This document shows positions 29,057 to 39,754 of a stretch of 64,000 nt of DNA, piece by piece. Position 1 is the stretch's first letter, and every line of letters starts with the position of its first letter. The stretch comes from Prochlorococcus sp. MIT 1341 (GTDB lineage: Bacteria > Cyanobacteriota > Cyanobacteriia > PCC-6307 > Cyanobiaceae). The DNA is taken from NCBI RefSeq assembly GCF_034092415.1, contig NZ_CP139304.1, positions 1,410,001 to 1,474,000 on the forward strand. Reading direction: 5' to 3'. The position numbers and the translations under genes were made by a program. The notes beneath the pieces were generated by a model. That model did no database searches. It was not told where the DNA came from and was given only the letters and a program-made list of their open reading frames with translations.

Positions 29057-29596
29057 ATGTCTCGAATTGGTAAATCACCCATCCCACTCCCAGAAAAGGT
29101 CGCTGTTAGCCTGCAAGGCCTATCAGTAACTGTTAAGGGACCCAAGGGCGAATTGAGTCGCACTCTTCCAGAGGGAGTGAGTATCAGTCAGGTTGAAAAC
29201 ACTATTGTGGTCACGCCTGACAATCAAAAGCGTAAGTCTCGCGAGCGACATGGCTTATGCCGTTCATTAGTCGCAAATATGGTTGAGGGGGTAAGTAAGG
29301 GCTTTACTCGGAGATTGGAGATTGTCGGTGTTGGATCACGCGCACAAGTCAAAGGTAAAACTTTGGTAGTCAATGCTGGTTATAGTCACCCAGTTGAAGT
29401 TATTCCTCCTGAAGGGATAACTTTTAAGGTTGAGAACAACACAAATGTAATTGTCACTGGTCCTGATAAAGAATTAGTTGGCAATGAGGCGGCTAAGATC
29501 CGAGCTATTCGTCCACCTGAACCTTACAAGGGTAAGGGCATTAAGTATCAGGGAGAGCGCATTATGCGCAAAGCTGGTAAGTCAGGGAAGAAATAA
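29057..29596 (+). CDS. rplF: 50S ribosomal protein L6
   Basis: Part of the GTPase-associated region. 179 residues of two repeated alpha-beta domains: [15 protein letters not shown] start, [28 protein letters not shown] and the signature [16 protein letters not shown]. It sits in the operon between rpsH and rplR. Confidence 0.98.
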   Translation: MSRIGKSPIPLPEKVAVSLQGLSVTVKGPKGELSRTLPEGVSISQVENTIVVTPDNQKRKSRERHGLCRSLVANMVEGVSKGFTRRLEIVGVGSRAQVKGKTLVVNAGYSHPVEVIPPEGITFKVENNTNVIVTGPDKELVGNEAAKIRAIRPPEPYKGKGIKYQGERIMRKAGKSGKK

Positions 29597-29629
29597 CTGT
29601 CTGCTTAACTATCCTTATACTTATTCATC

Positions 29630-29998
29630 ATGCCTACTCTCAATCGTAAAAAACAGACTCAGAAACGACATAAACGTCTGCGTCGTTATCTAACAGGAAA
29701 CCCTGATCGTCCTAGATTGGCTGTCTTCCGCTCAAATCAGCATATTTATGCTCAGATTATCGATGATGAAGCTCAAAGCACATTGTGTTCAGCTTCTACC
29801 TTAGAAAAGGATCTTCGCACCAGCCTCAAGGGCAATGGCAATAGTTGTGATGCATCAAATGCCGTTGGTTCTTTGGTGGCAAAGCGAGCATTGGAAAAAG
29901 GAATTAAACAGGTTGTTTTTGATCGTGGTGGCAATCTTTATCACGGCAGGGTAAAAGCCCTAGCTGAAGCTGCACGTCAAGCTGGCCTTGAATTCTGA
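29630..29998 (+). CDS. rplR: 50S ribosomal protein L18
   Basis: Binds 5S rRNA with L5. 122 residues: basic N-terminus ([17 protein letters not shown]), [58 protein letters not shown]. All family signatures are present. Starts 33 bases after rplF. Confidence 0.98.
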   Translation: MPTLNRKKQTQKRHKRLRRYLTGNPDRPRLAVFRSNQHIYAQIIDDEAQSTLCSASTLEKDLRTSLKGNGNSCDASNAVGSLVAKRALEKGIKQVVFDRGGNLYHGRVKALAEAARQAGLEF

Positions 29999-30012
29999 CC
30001 CTGCTTTTAAAA

Positions 30013-30660
30013 ATGACTGAATCAAACAAACAAAACAATCCAAAATCAGCTGCATCTGGTTCTGATGTACCCCCTGCAGCCCAAGGTCAATCAGACAACC
30101 GTAGGGGAGGCGGTGGTCGTGGTGGCGATCGCGAGCGTAAGGGGCGCAGGGGGGGAGATCGACGTGGTCAAGAGCGAGATTCTGAATGGCAAGAGAGAGT
30201 CGTTCAAATAAGACGTGTATCTAAAACAGTGAAAGGTGGAAAAAAGATGAGTTTTAGGGCAATTGTTGTTGTTGGGAATGAGCGAGGTCAGGTAGGTGTA
30301 GGTGTTGGAAAGGCAAGTGATGTAATTGGTGCAGTTCGCAAAGGTGTTGCGGATGGTAAGAAGCATCTTGTAAAGGTTCCTCTTACAAGACATAGTTCTA
30401 TCCCAACTCTTTCGAATGGGCGCAATGGTGCTGCAAGCGTATTAATTCGGCCTGCTGCACCAGGAACGGGTGTAATTGCAGGAGGGTCTATTCGTACTGT
30501 TCTTGAATTAGCTGGAATAAAGAACGTTTTAGCTAAGAGACTTGGCAGTAAAACTCCCCTTAATAACGCTCGGGCTGCGATGCTTGCTTTACAAGGCCTC
30601 CGCACGCACAAAGCAACAGCAAAGGAACGGGGCATTTCCCTTGAGCAGATTTACTCTTGA
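30013..30660 (+). CDS. rpsE: 30S ribosomal protein S5
   Basis: S5 contributes to decoding accuracy and mRNA unwinding. 215 residues. A roughly 60-residue N-terminal extension is rich in Gly/Arg/Asp ([20 protein letters not shown]), common in cyanobacterial S5. Then come [21 protein letters not shown], the [10 protein letters not shown] loop and [23 protein letters not shown]. rpmD (L30) is missing after it, as expected in cyanobacteria. Confidence 0.97.
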   Translation: MTESNKQNNPKSAASGSDVPPAAQGQSDNRRGGGGRGGDRERKGRRGGDRRGQERDSEWQERVVQIRRVSKTVKGGKKMSFRAIVVVGNERGQVGVGVGKASDVIGAVRKGVADGKKHLVKVPLTRHSSIPTLSNGRNGAASVLIRPAAPGTGVIAGGSIRTVLELAGIKNVLAKRLGSKTPLNNARAAMLALQGLRTHKATAKERGISLEQIYS

Positions 30661-30665
30661 ATTCA

Positions 30666-31118
30666 ATGACATACTCACTCCAGTCACTCAAATCAAACAC
30701 AGGTGCTCGCCGTCGCAAGTTGCGTAAAGGTCGGGGTATTGCAGCTGGACAAGGCGCTAGTTGTGGTTTTGGCATGCGTGGGCAGAAGTCCCGTTCTGGC
30801 AGGCCTACCAGGCCTGGCTTTGAAGGTGGTCAAATGCCTTTATATAGAAGGGTTCCTAAGCTAAAACATTTCACATTAGTCAACCCCAAGCAATTTACTG
30901 TCTTGAATGTTTCAGCATTAAATGATCTGAAAGAGGGAAGTACAGTGAACCTTGATTCCTTAGTAAAGCAGGGGATTGTTACCAGCCCTAAGCATCCTCT
31001 TAAGGTTCTTGGTAATGGTGCTTTAAAGGTTAAGTTGACTGTTCAGGCAGCTGCTTTTACTTCTTCAGCTCGTAAAAAGATAGAATCGGCTGGAGGCACT
31101 TGCGAAATTCTCGATTGA
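30666..31118 (+). CDS. rplO: 50S ribosomal protein L15
   Basis: Late-assembly 50S protein. 150 residues: basic, glycine-rich N-terminus ([18 protein letters not shown]), [27 protein letters not shown] and the C-terminal [29 protein letters not shown] 30666 was taken rather than an upstream TTG overlapping rpsE. A 108-base gap to secY follows. Confidence 0.97.
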   Translation: MTYSLQSLKSNTGARRRKLRKGRGIAAGQGASCGFGMRGQKSRSGRPTRPGFEGGQMPLYRRVPKLKHFTLVNPKQFTVLNVSALNDLKEGSTVNLDSLVKQGIVTSPKHPLKVLGNGALKVKLTVQAAAFTSSARKKIESAGGTCEILD

Positions 31119-31178
31119 TTCGAGTTTTTCAGTTATTTGCTTTTAGCTGAATCAATAAGGCATTATTAGATCTTATTC

Positions 31179-31199
31179 TTTTGCAGCATTTCTGCAAAA
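31179..31199 (+). promoter_or_regulatory. Hairpin upstream of secY
   Basis: TTTTGCAG (31179-31186) and CTGCAAAA (31192-31199) are perfectly complementary around a 5-base loop. It ends 27 bases before the secY ATG. The position suggests a leader or processing element; no T-run follows on the plus strand. Confidence 0.35.
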
Positions 31200-31226
31200 A
31201 TCAACTGACCCAATGCTTATAAATCG

Positions 31227-32546
31227 ATGCTTGTAAGTCGAGGCCGCAACCCTAGTGCCGCGGAAGTGCTTACACAATTAGTTCAGAATCGTGAGCTCCG
31301 CGGAAGAGTCCTTACAACCCTAGGACTTCTTTTGCTTATTCGACTGGGAATTTACATCCCATTGCCTGGGATAGATAGACAAGAATTCCAGAGTTTTCTT
31401 CAGCAAGGAGGACAGTTAATTGGTTTCTTGGATATTTTTACTGGTGGAGGCATATCTACTCTAGGAATATTTGCCCTTGGGATATTGCCGTTTATTAATG
31501 CTTCAATTATTTTACAGCTTTTAACGGCTTCCCTGCCTCAATTAGAGGACCTTCAAAAGAATGAGGGAGAGGCTGGACGTAGAAAGATTGCACAGATCAC
31601 AAGGTATGTAGCATTAGGGTGGGGCTTAATTCAAAGTATTGTTTTTGCTTTAATTCTTAGACCATATGCTATTGAAGGAGTATCAGAAACGATTTTTGTA
31701 GCTCAATCTGCACTTGGTTTAGTAACTGGCTCAATGATTGTAATGTGGCTCAGCGAAATAATTACTGAAAAGGGTATAGGACAAGGTGCATCATTGGTTA
31801 TTTTTTTGAACATAGTTGCAACTTTGCCTAAGGCTCTTGGCTCTACAATTGAGAAAGCCCAAACTGGTGATCGAGGTGATGTAATAGGTATTGTTGTTTT
31901 ATTATTTGTTTTTCTTGTAACTATTGTTGGAATTATATTTGTTCAGGAAGGGTCAAGACGATTACCAATTGTTAGTGCAAAAAGACAGATTGGGGCTAGT
32001 GGAATGCTTCCTAATAGGCAGAGTTACTTGCCTTTAAAGCTTAATGCTGGAGGTGTGATGCCAATTATCTTTGCTTCTGCATTAATATTTTTACCAATTA
32101 CAATTGCAAATTTCACTAAAAATCCTTTTTTAATCCGTGCTGCTGGTTCATTGAACCCAGGAGCCTCTAATCCTTGGCCTTACGCAATTGTTTTCTTTGC
32201 ATTAATTCTTGGGTTTGCCTATTTCTATGCTTCATTAACTGTTAATCCCATTGATATAGCAACTAATCTGAAACGTGGAGGAGTTGCTATACCTGGAGTT
32301 AGGCCTGGCAGTGCAACTAGTAATTACCTTTCAGGAGTTCAAAATCGTTTAACTCTCCTGGGGGGGTTATTCCTTGGTTCGGTGGCGATTATTCCAGCAG
32401 CAGTCGAACGAGCGACAAATGTTCAGACTTTTCAAGGATTAGGAGCAACATCTTTATTGATTTTGGTCGGTGTTGCTATTGATACTGCTAAGCAAGTTCA
32501 GACTTATGTCATTTCTCAGAGGTATGAAGGTCTTGTTCGTCAGTAA
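31227..32546 (+). CDS. secY: Preprotein translocase subunit SecY
   Basis: Central channel of the Sec translocase, in plasma and thylakoid membranes. 439 residues with ten predicted membrane helices. Landmarks: IPLPGID after helix 1, the plug region IFTGGGISTLGIFALGILPFINASIILQLL, MWLSEIITEKGIGQGASLVIF and NLKRGGVAIPGVRPG. Located between rplO and adk as in most bacteria. Confidence 0.98.
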   Translation: MLVSRGRNPSAAEVLTQLVQNRELRGRVLTTLGLLLLIRLGIYIPLPGIDRQEFQSFLQQGGQLIGFLDIFTGGGISTLGIFALGILPFINASIILQLLTASLPQLEDLQKNEGEAGRRKIAQITRYVALGWGLIQSIVFALILRPYAIEGVSETIFVAQSALGLVTGSMIVMWLSEIITEKGIGQGASLVIFLNIVATLPKALGSTIEKAQTGDRGDVIGIVVLLFVFLVTIVGIIFVQEGSRRLPIVSAKRQIGASGMLPNRQSYLPLKLNAGGVMPIIFASALIFLPITIANFTKNPFLIRAAGSLNPGASNPWPYAIVFFALILGFAYFYASLTVNPIDIATNLKRGGVAIPGVRPGSATSNYLSGVQNRLTLLGGLFLGSVAIIPAAVERATNVQTFQGLGATSLLILVGVAIDTAKQVQTYVISQRYEGLVRQ

Positions 32547-32579
32547 TTTGTTTTTTTCATTTCAATTGCTTCTAGATTC

Positions 32580-33134
32580 ATGAAGAAACGTCTTTTATTT
32601 CTCGGTCCTCCTGGTGCAGGTAAAGGAACCCAAGCAAAAAGGATTTGCGAAAAATATTCTTTAAGCCATTTATCAACCGGAGATCTTCTTCGAGCGGAGG
32701 TAGTAGCAAAGACAGATCTTGGGAACAAAGCTGCTGTATTAATGGCAAATGGGGAGTTAGTTACTGATGATTTAGTACTGTCAATAGTAGAAACTAAATT
32801 AAAGGCTATTTCTTCAGGGTGGTTATTAGACGGTTTTCCTAGAACCGTAGGCCAAGCTGAAGCACTTGAACGCATCCTTGTTGAAATCGATCAGCTAATT
32901 GAGGCAGTTGTACTTCTAGAGCTAAATGATGATTTGCTAATAGAAAGGCTGCTCTTGCGGGGGCGTGATGATGATAATCAAGAAGTTATAACTAATAGAC
33001 TTGATGTCTATCGAGTTAAGACCGAACCTTTGATTGACTACTTCAGGTCCAAGGGTTTGATTCATTCCATTCAAGCTGATGGCAGCGTTGAAGAGATCAC
33101 TCAGTTGATTGAGAGTGTTTTGAAATGTGTATGA
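32580..33134 (+). CDS. adk: Adenylate kinase (short form)
   Basis: Interconverts 2 ADP with ATP and AMP. 184 residues. P-loop GPPGAGKGTQ (8-17), LSTGDLLRAE (AMP site), GWLLDGFPRT and a short LID: RGRDDDNQEVITNRLDVY. The short LID without a zinc motif is typical of cyanobacterial enzymes. It follows secY by 33 bases and precedes rpmJ. Confidence 0.97.
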   Translation: MKKRLLFLGPPGAGKGTQAKRICEKYSLSHLSTGDLLRAEVVAKTDLGNKAAVLMANGELVTDDLVLSIVETKLKAISSGWLLDGFPRTVGQAEALERILVEIDQLIEAVVLLELNDDLLIERLLLRGRDDDNQEVITNRLDVYRVKTEPLIDYFRSKGLIHSIQADGSVEEITQLIESVLKCV

Positions 33135-33180
33135 GTAATGTAGTAGGATTTTTATTTGGTGAATTGGAGAGCCACACCCA

Positions 33181-33294
33181 ATGAAGGTGCGAGCCTCGGT
33201 TAAAAAAATGTGCGAGAAGTGCCGGGTGATTCGTCGCCACGGCCGGGTAATGGTCATTTGTACCAACCCAAAGCACAAGCAGAGACAGGGGTAA
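33181..33294 (+). CDS. rpmJ: 50S ribosomal protein L36
   Basis: 37 residues, [19 protein letters not shown] at the start, with Cys11, Cys14, Cys27 and a His near 32 forming the zinc ribbon of the C+ type. It is too short for routine ORF calling but exactly matches the family. Lies between adk and rpsM; infA is absent, as usual in cyanobacteria. Confidence 0.97.
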   Translation: MKVRASVKKMCEKCRVIRRHGRVMVICTNPKHKQRQG

Positions 33295-33393
33295 CCCTCT
33301 GGCTTGTTTGATTGTGCTCCTTAGTAACCCTAAAGAGCACGATTGATTCCCTGGTCATGTTCATGGCCTTTGTTCCTCTCGATGGATTCTTAA

Positions 33394-33759
33394 GTGGCAA
33401 GGATTGCCGGCGTTGACATACCCCGCGAAAAGCGGGTTGAAGTAGCCCTGACCTACATCTACGGAATTGGGTTAACTCGCGCCAAGACTATTTTGGCGAA
33501 AACAGGAGTGAATCCCGACGTTCGGGTTAAAGATCTTGAGGATGGTGATGTTCAGAAGTTACGAACAGCTACTGAGGCATTCACCATTGAAGGGGATCTT
33601 CGCCGTCAGGAGGGGATGGCCCTAAAGCGTTTACAGGATATTGGCTGTGTGCGGGGGCGTCGCCACCGTATGAGTCTTCCTGTTCGTGGCCAGCGAACTA
33701 GAACTAATGCACGTACTAGACGCGGCTCCCGCAAAACTGTTGCTGGCAAGAAGAAATAA
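33394..33759 (+). CDS. rpsM: 30S ribosomal protein S13
   Basis: Head protein contacting P-site tRNA and L5. 121 residues, GTG start; [25 protein letters not shown], then [23 protein letters not shown] and [13 protein letters not shown]. The GTG is supported by the conserved M-A-R-I-A start of the family. Next to rpsK. Confidence 0.98.
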   Translation: MARIAGVDIPREKRVEVALTYIYGIGLTRAKTILAKTGVNPDVRVKDLEDGDVQKLRTATEAFTIEGDLRRQEGMALKRLQDIGCVRGRRHRMSLPVRGQRTRTNARTRRGSRKTVAGKKK

Positions 33760-33822
33760 CGCTTTTGCTTTTTCTTTGCCTAGACATCCATTTACTTCAC
33801 TGTATTTAACAGGCCCCAGAAT

Positions 33823-34215
33823 ATGGCCACACCAACTAAGAAATCTGGCTCCAAAAAGTCCAAGCGCAACGTTCCAAATGGAGTGGTGCACATTCAAAGC
33901 ACCTTTAATAACACCATTGTTTCCATAACAGATACCTCCGGCGAAGTCATTTCATGGTCTTCTGCAGGAGCAAGTGGATTTAAAGGTGCTCGTAAAGGAA
34001 CTCCATTTGCAGCACAAACTGCTGCTGAAGCTGCTGCTAGGCGCGCTTTGGACCAAGGTATGCGACAGATAGAGGTTCTCGTAAGAGGGCCAGGTTCTGG
34101 TCGTGAAACGGCCATTAGAGCATTGCAAGTGGCCGGACTTGAGATCACTTTGATTAGAGATGTGACACCATTGCCTCACAATGGGTGTCGCCGTCCTAAA
34201 CGACGTCGCGTTTGA
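33823..34215 (+). CDS. rpsK: 30S ribosomal protein S11
   Basis: Platform protein near the mRNA exit. 130 residues: [42 protein letters not shown], and [20 protein letters not shown] ... [18 protein letters not shown] at the C-terminus. It follows rpsM by 63 bases. Confidence 0.98.
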   Translation: MATPTKKSGSKKSKRNVPNGVVHIQSTFNNTIVSITDTSGEVISWSSAGASGFKGARKGTPFAAQTAAEAAARRALDQGMRQIEVLVRGPGSGRETAIRALQVAGLEITLIRDVTPLPHNGCRRPKRRRV

Positions 34216-34266
34216 TAAGCGCAACGTTGTTTTCCCTCCCAACTATTCACCTGCTTTAGATAGATC

Positions 34267-35205
34267 GTGCTCCAATACCAGATTGATCGACTTGATCATC
34301 AAGTTTCTGATGACCGTTCTCAGACAGGAATCTTTCTTATTGGGCCCTTAGAACGTGGTCAGGCAACCACCCTTGGCAATTCCTTAAGACGAGTTTTGAT
34401 GGGTGGCCTAGAAGGTAGTGCGGTTACCGCAGTTCGCATTTCAGGAGTTAATCATGAATATGCCACTGTCCCTGGAGTGAGGGAGGATGTTTTGGACATT
34501 CTTTTAAATTGCAAACAACTGGCGGTTCATAGTAGAAGCCCAGAATTAGAGATAGGTCGTTTAGTCGTTTCTGGACCTGCTGAAGTCAAAGCAAAGGATT
34601 TGCAGTTTTCATCTCAAGTACAGGTTGTAGATGCAGAAAGACCAATCGCAACTGTTCATGATGGACATAGCCTTGAGCTAGAGCTTCATGTTGAGAGGGG
34701 TGTTGGCTATAGACCAGTGGATCGTCATAACGAAGAAATCAGTGCGATTGATCTTTTGCAGATCGACGCCGTGTTTATGCCAGTTAGACGGGTTAACTTC
34801 ACTATTGATGAAACTGCAGTAGCTGAAGGTGGCTCCACTCGAGAGAGATTACGGATGGAGGTTGTTACTGATGGTTCTACTAGCCCAGATGATGCAATAG
34901 CTGAGGCTGCAAACCAGTTGATAGAGCTATTTCAGCCTTTAGCAACCGTTACCATGATTGAGGAAGAACCAGTTGAACCTGAACCTTCAGCCGAGGCTCA
35001 GATTCCTCTAGAAGAACTGAATCTGTCTGTTCGTGCATATAACTGTCTCAAACGTGCTCAGGTGAATTCAGTCTCTGATCTTATGGGATTCAGCTATGAA
35101 GACCTTCTTGAGATTAAAAACTTTGGTTCCAAGTCAGCAGATGAGGTAATCGAAGCGCTTGAGAGAATTGGTATTTCAATTCCTCAGAGCAGGACTTCTG
35201 CTTGA
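34267..35205 (+). CDS. rpoA: RNA polymerase alpha subunit
   Basis: 312 residues, GTG start. The N-terminal domain ([29 protein letters not shown]) dimerises and nucleates the core enzyme. A Glu/Pro-rich linker ([16 protein letters not shown], about 236-250) leads to the C-terminal domain ([22 protein letters not shown] ... [19 protein letters not shown]) that binds UP elements and activators. rplQ follows. Confidence 0.98.
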   Translation: MLQYQIDRLDHQVSDDRSQTGIFLIGPLERGQATTLGNSLRRVLMGGLEGSAVTAVRISGVNHEYATVPGVREDVLDILLNCKQLAVHSRSPELEIGRLVVSGPAEVKAKDLQFSSQVQVVDAERPIATVHDGHSLELELHVERGVGYRPVDRHNEEISAIDLLQIDAVFMPVRRVNFTIDETAVAEGGSTRERLRMEVVTDGSTSPDDAIAEAANQLIELFQPLATVTMIEEEPVEPEPSAEAQIPLEELNLSVRAYNCLKRAQVNSVSDLMGFSYEDLLEIKNFGSKSADEVIEALERIGISIPQSRTSA

Positions 35206-35244
35206 ATAATGTCCATGAATTTTTTCTAGAAACTAACAAGGATC

Positions 35245-35595
35245 ATGCGCCATCAATGTCGATTACCTCAATTGGGTCGCCCTGCTGACCAACGCAAAGC
35301 AATGTTGAGGGGACTTACTACTCAGTTAATACGTGAGGGACGCGTAACTACAACTAGAGCTAGAGCTAAAGCATTGAGGGATAAGGCTGAGAAAATGATT
35401 TCTTTAGCGAAAGAGGGAAGTCTTGCTTCAAGACGCAGAGCAATTGGTTATATCTATGACAAACAATTAGTACATGCCTTATTTGATAAGGCTAAGGAGC
35501 GTTATGGTGATCGAAAGGGTGGCTACACGCGGATTGTTCGTACTGTTTCTCGTCGAGGTGACAATGCTCAGATGTCTATTATTGAACTGGTATGA
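35245..35595 (+). CDS. rplQ: 50S ribosomal protein L17
   Basis: 116 residues: [29 protein letters not shown] start and C-terminal [28 protein letters not shown]. RHxxxxxxLGRxxxxRKA is the family signature. Lies between rpoA and truA. Confidence 0.98.
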   Translation: MRHQCRLPQLGRPADQRKAMLRGLTTQLIREGRVTTTRARAKALRDKAEKMISLAKEGSLASRRRAIGYIYDKQLVHALFDKAKERYGDRKGGYTRIVRTVSRRGDNAQMSIIELV

Positions 35596-35684
35596 ATTTA
35601 TTGAAAGTAATTGATTGAGCTTCTTGCTATCTAAGTGAAAAAACCTCTATTGAAAAACAATTTTTAAAGATAGATAATTCAAAA

Positions 35685-36509
35685 TTGCCACGCAGGATAG
35701 CACTAAACATCCAGTATGAAGGCACTCACTTTTGCGGATGGCAACGGCAATCAGATGCTTTCAGCGTTCAGCAAGCTTTGGAGGAAGCGATTGCTTCATT
35801 GGACCCTTTCAGACCAATCAAGACTGTTGCTTCTGGGAGGACTGATGCAGGAGTACACGCTTCTGGTCAGGTTGTACATTTTGATTGTTCTAGGCAGATC
35901 CCTTCGTATAGATGGGCCTCTGCATTAAATGGAAGATTGCCACAAACGGTTCGTGTAATTGAAGCAGTAGAACCTCCGAAGGATTGGCATGCTTGCTATT
36001 CAGCAAAATTTCGTCGATATAGATACACCATTTACAATGGGCGAAGACCTAACCTTTTTCTAACAAACTGGTCTTGGCATAGATATCGGATTCATCTTGA
36101 TGAATCTCTTATGAGAAAGGCTTTAGAAGGCATTGTGGGAACTCATGATTTTGGTGCTTTTGAACGCGCAGGTAGCCAGAGGGCTCATTCATTTACAACA
36201 ATTCAGGAAGTTCAATTAGAAAGGAATGGTGATCTTCTAATACTGGAAATACAGGCGTCAGGTTTCTTATACGGAATGGTTAGGTTGTTGGTAGGGCAAT
36301 TGGTTTCGGTAGGAGAACATAAATTGTCTCTTAAGATTTTTGAAAAGCGTTGGAAAGAGAAAAGGAGATCTGAAGTTAAGGAATCCGCACCAGCAAAAGG
36401 CTTATGTCTGATCAGGGTTGGATATTCAGAAAAGATTTTTTCTGAACCCATGTGCTTTGATTCCGCTCCAAAGTTCTTGTTAAATACTTCAAACCCTCCA
36501 TCTCCTTAA
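35685..36509 (+). CDS. truA: tRNA pseudouridine synthase A
   Basis: Modifies U38-40 of the tRNA anticodon stem-loop. 274 residues with a TTG start giving [22 protein letters not shown], as in homologues. The catalytic Asp lies in [19 protein letters not shown], and C-terminal [17 protein letters not shown] is conserved. It follows rplQ by 89 bases. A roughly 25-residue tail after the family core is variable. Confidence 0.95.
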   Translation: MPRRIALNIQYEGTHFCGWQRQSDAFSVQQALEEAIASLDPFRPIKTVASGRTDAGVHASGQVVHFDCSRQIPSYRWASALNGRLPQTVRVIEAVEPPKDWHACYSAKFRRYRYTIYNGRRPNLFLTNWSWHRYRIHLDESLMRKALEGIVGTHDFGAFERAGSQRAHSFTTIQEVQLERNGDLLILEIQASGFLYGMVRLLVGQLVSVGEHKLSLKIFEKRWKEKRRSEVKESAPAKGLCLIRVGYSEKIFSEPMCFDSAPKFLLNTSNPPSP

Positions 36510-36691
36510 GAATATTCCTAGAGTTGAAGTAAATAGATGAGCAATGAATACACTCTTTTTCCAGTTCAAATAATCAATAATCTTTTGCTAGCCAAAATTC
36601 TTTGATTGAGTTGGATCACTCGAAAGTGTAAGCTTTATATTCGAGATTCTAAAAAGCCTAGAAATTGGCTTGGAGTCTTAACTGTCCAGCC

Positions 36692-36730
36692 CCATCGCTT
36701 GCGATGGTTTATATCTAACCGGCATGCCGG
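36692..36730 (+). promoter_or_regulatory. Paired inverted repeats in the rplM leader
   Basis: CCATCGC-TT-GCGATGG (36692-36707) and the perfect 12-base palindrome CCGGCATGCCGG (36719-36730) lie side by side. The second ends 4 bases before the rplM ATG (36735), where the ribosome site should be. Their GC-richness stands out. Folding would hide the initiation region, as in autoregulated ribosomal-protein leaders. Confidence 0.45.
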
Positions 36731-36734
36731 CGTG

Positions 36735-37187
36735 ATGAACAAGACCTCAGTTCCTTCAATCGATTCCTTAGACCGCAAGTGGTACTTGGTAGATGCCGAG
36801 AATCAGACTCTTGGCAGGTTGGCTACAGAAGTAGCCTCAGTGTTGCGAGGCAAGAAAAATCCGAATTTCACCCCGCATCTAGATACCGGTGATTTTGTTG
36901 TTGTGGTCAATGCTGAAAAGGTTAGGGTTACTGGTAATAAACCTCAGCAAAAACTCTACCGTCGCCACTCTGGGCGTCCTGGAGGCATGAAGGTTGAGAC
37001 TTTTCAAGCTTTGCAAGAGCGCCTACCAGAAAGAATTGTTGAGAAAGCTATTAAGGGTATGCTTCCTCATAACGCTTTAGGCCGACAATTGTTCCGAAAA
37101 CTAAAGGTTTATCGTGGCTCTGAGCATCCACATGCGGCTCAGAAGCCACAGCCAATATCAATAGATACAGCCACCACCTCACAATGA
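36735..37187 (+). CDS. rplM: 50S ribosomal protein L13
   Basis: Early-assembly 50S protein. 150 residues from ATG 36735: [21 protein letters not shown] start, [41 protein letters not shown] and [19 protein letters not shown]. An in-frame extension to 36606 was rejected because cyanobacterial L13 is 150 residues and starts MNKT. The stop overlaps the rpsI ATG by 4 bases. Confidence 0.97.
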   Translation: MNKTSVPSIDSLDRKWYLVDAENQTLGRLATEVASVLRGKKNPNFTPHLDTGDFVVVVNAEKVRVTGNKPQQKLYRRHSGRPGGMKVETFQALQERLPERIVEKAIKGMLPHNALGRQLFRKLKVYRGSEHPHAAQKPQPISIDTATTSQ

Positions 37188-37597
37188 CTTCAAGCTCTTC
37201 TAGTAATAATGCCGTTTATTGGGGCACTGGGCGTAGGAAAACATCCGTAGCTCGAGTTCGACTTGTTCCTGGAAAAGGATCCATAGTTATTAATGGACGG
37301 CCAGGTGATCATTATTTGAATTTCAATCCAGCATATTTAGCTGCTGTAAATGCTCCTCTGCAAACTCTTGGGTTGAATGGACAATATGACATTCTCGTCA
37401 ATGTTTATGGAGGTGGTTTAACAGGTCAAGCGGATGCAATTAAGCAAGGAGCTGCTAGAGCACTCTGTGAACTTTCTGCTGATAACAGAAAACCTTTAAA
37501 GACTGAAGGTCATTTGAGTAGAGACCCAAGAGCTAAAGAAAGGCGAAAATATGGATTGAAGAAAGCTCGGAAAGCCCCTCAATACTCAAAACGCTGA
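37184..37597 (+). CDS. rpsI: 30S ribosomal protein S9
   Basis: Its C-terminal tail touches P-site tRNA. 137 residues: [74 protein letters not shown], the universal end. Overlap with rplM (ATGA) indicates coupled translation. Confidence 0.98.
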   Translation: MTSSSSSNNAVYWGTGRRKTSVARVRLVPGKGSIVINGRPGDHYLNFNPAYLAAVNAPLQTLGLNGQYDILVNVYGGGLTGQADAIKQGAARALCELSADNRKPLKTEGHLSRDPRAKERRKYGLKKARKAPQYSKR

Positions 37598-37634
37598 TCC
37601 CTTCTAGTAAAACTTTTCCACAATCTTTTTTTCA

Positions 37635-37955
37635 ATGCCAAAACCAGACATTCATCCCACTTGGTACCCAGAAGCAAAGGTTATTTGCAACGGTGAGGTT
37701 GTAATGACAACAGGGTCAACACAACCGGAGATACATGTTGATGTTTGGAGTGGTAATCATCCTTTCTTTACTGGAACTCAGAAAATTCTTGATACAGAAG
37801 GACGTGTTGATCGCTTTATGAGGAAATATGGTATGGCAAGTCCTGATAATCCTTCAGAGAAGAAAAAAACGCCTTCTAAGCCAGCGTCAAATCAATCTAA
37901 GGTTGATTCAACTGTAGAAGGAGATTCTAAGGTTGATTCTGTTGAGTCTGCCTAA
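37635..37955 (+). CDS. rpmE: 50S ribosomal protein L31 (zinc-free type, extended)
   Basis: Bridges the 50S central protuberance and 30S head. 106 residues. Residues 1-70 are the L31 core (MPKPDIHPTWYPEAKVICNGEVVMTTGST... HPFFTGTQKI). Only one Cys is present, so the zinc-binding CxxC is absent. A low-complexity tail of about 35 residues (SEKKKTPSKPASNQSKVDS, then SKVDS repeated) extends it, as in other cyanobacterial L31s. Precedes prfA. Confidence 0.95.
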   Translation: MPKPDIHPTWYPEAKVICNGEVVMTTGSTQPEIHVDVWSGNHPFFTGTQKILDTEGRVDRFMRKYGMASPDNPSEKKKTPSKPASNQSKVDSTVEGDSKVDSVESA

Positions 37956-38003
37956 CTTTTAGAAATAACTGCTGCTTAATAGCACCAGAAGTATTTTCTC
38001 GGA

Positions 38004-39101
38004 ATGGACCTTTCTACCTTGAAAACAAGGCTTGAAACGGCCACAGCAAGCTTCAATAGTCTTGAACGTCAGCTTGCGGACCCTGATGTAGCTTCAAATC
38101 CTTCTAGGCTTCAGAGCATAGCTAGAGAACGTGCAAGATTAGAGCCTTTAGTTTTGGATTATGGGTTGCTTAAGCAACTAGAAGTCGAATGGCAGCAGGT
38201 GAGAGATTTATTACGGGAGAGTAGAGGTGAAGAGGAAATGGCGTTACTCGCACAAGATGAGTTAAATCAATTGGAAGAAAAAAAGAGATCTGTTTTGCAA
38301 CGGATCACTGTAGCTTTACTCCCTAAAGATCCTAGAGATGATCGAAGTGTAATGTTGGAGATTAGAGCAGGTGCAGGAGGGGATGAGGCTTGTATTTGGG
38401 CTGGAGATTTAGCTCGAATGTATGAGAGATATGGACAGCGAACAGGATGGATTGTTAAGCCTGTTAGTTCTACTGAGGCTGACCTGGGTGGCTTTAGAGA
38501 ATTGATAATTTCTGTAAAGGGAGATTCTGTGTTTAGTCAGTTGAAATTTGAGGCAGGAGTCCATCGGGTGCAACGTGTCCCTGCGACTGAGTCTCAAGGA
38601 AGAGTCCATACTTCAACAGCCACTGTTGCTGTAATGCCAGAAGCTGATCCTGTTGAAGTTCAGATTGATCCAAAAGATATTGAACTGAGTACTGCTCGTT
38701 CTGGGGGTGCAGGTGGTCAGAATGTCAACAAAGTAGAAACCGCGGTAGACCTCCTTCATAAACCTACTGGAATAAGAGTTTTCTGTACTCAGGAACGTTC
38801 TCAATTGCAGAATCGTGAACGTGCGATGGAAATTTTGCGAGCTAAGTTGTTAGAGAGACAAATCGTTGAAGCTAATGCCCGTGAGAGATCTCAACGACTC
38901 GCTCAAGTAGGTACTGGTGATCGTAGTGAGAAAATTAGAACTTATAATTACAAGGATAATCGCACTACTGATCACAGATTAGGTAAAAACTTTGCCTTAG
39001 AACCTGTACTTGAAGGTCAATTAGAGGAAGTTATAGGCTCATGTATTGCAGAAGAACAACGTCGGCAGATGGAAGAGATAAGCCATTCAGACGACAGTTA
39101 A
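38004..39101 (+). CDS. prfA: Peptide chain release factor 1
   Basis: Terminates translation at UAA and UAG. 365 residues. The GGQ catalytic loop is in [25 protein letters not shown] (GGQ about 237-239). The tripeptide anticodon region follows the [14 protein letters not shown] segment (PAT about 194). Last gene of the ribosomal-protein block. Converges on the HNH gene with 9 bases between. Confidence 0.97.
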   Translation: MDLSTLKTRLETATASFNSLERQLADPDVASNPSRLQSIARERARLEPLVLDYGLLKQLEVEWQQVRDLLRESRGEEEMALLAQDELNQLEEKKRSVLQRITVALLPKDPRDDRSVMLEIRAGAGGDEACIWAGDLARMYERYGQRTGWIVKPVSSTEADLGGFRELIISVKGDSVFSQLKFEAGVHRVQRVPATESQGRVHTSTATVAVMPEADPVEVQIDPKDIELSTARSGGAGGQNVNKVETAVDLLHKPTGIRVFCTQERSQLQNRERAMEILRAKLLERQIVEANARERSQRLAQVGTGDRSEKIRTYNYKDNRTTDHRLGKNFALEPVLEGQLEEVIGSCIAEEQRRQMEEISHSDDS

Positions 39102-39110
39102 AAGCATTGG

Positions 39111-39617
39111 TCAATTATTCCATCCGATCACGTATTTTCTCCATTCGGTGTATCTGCCTGCGTGGATTTGTCGATTGGCCTCAAAAGTCAGACTGCTATG
39201 AGGTCTTCTCGGCTGTGTATTGAGTTTCATCCTGGCTTCGTTGGGTGTTCTGCTTCCTTTTGAGACGTTGCAGCCAAGACAGGCAGTGGTCACGTTCTCC
39301 CAAGTGTCTTCGCCCCCGCGACTTCGTGGGATTACATGATCAATAGAAAGTTTTGGCCCTCTATATCCACAATATTGGCAACAATGATTATCCCTTTGCA
39401 ATATGTTTCGCCTGGTTAAGGGCAGCTCTCTAAAAGGTACTCTTACAAATTGTCTAAGACGAATAACTGTTGGGAGCATTATGTCATGTCGAATCTTGCG
39501 ACTTGAATCTTGCTCAAGACTCTCGGCTTTCCCTTTAATCATCATCACCATGGCACGCCGCCAAGTGGTGATATTCAAAGGTTCATATGAAGCATTTAGA
39601 ACTAGAACCTGGCCCAT
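39111..39617 (-). CDS. HNH endonuclease-family protein
   Basis: A 168-residue protein with a full HNH/zinc centre: CQYCGYRGPKLSIDHVIPRSRGGEDTWENVTTACLGCNVSKG, containing two CxxC pairs, the catalytic H of DHVIPRSRGG and the N of WEN. The N-terminal MGQVLVLNASYEPLNITTWRRA block is typical of a widespread cyanobacterial family whose role is unknown; phage-type or CRISPR use is not indicated by context. It lies between prfA (convergent) and alr (divergent). Confidence 0.9.
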   Translation of the reverse strand: MGQVLVLNASYEPLNITTWRRAMVMMIKGKAESLEQDSSRKIRHDIMLPTVIRLRQFVRVPFRELPLTRRNILQRDNHCCQYCGYRGPKLSIDHVIPRSRGGEDTWENVTTACLGCNVSKGSRTPNEARMKLNTQPRRPHSSLTFEANRQIHAGRYTEWRKYVIGWNN

Positions 39618-39754
39618 GCCAGCCCCTGTTTTAAGAGGATTGGTAATTGCATCGTAATTGACAATTAGTTCAGCTTAGGCTTTCAAAATTATGATTAATC
39701 TGATCGCTCTTAAGGTGATCTTCTTTAAAAGAGCTGATTCAAAAACACATTTCA

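Noticed and set aside
35196-35208. TGCTTGAATA at the end of rpoA resembling the shared element
   Set aside because: It is part of the rpoA stop region (SA-stop), lacks the leading GG, and stands 36 or more bases before rplQ, so it is probably chance.
36606-36734. 43-residue N-terminal extension of L13
   Set aside because: Cyanobacterial L13 is 150 residues and starts MNKT; the extension crosses the inverted repeats.
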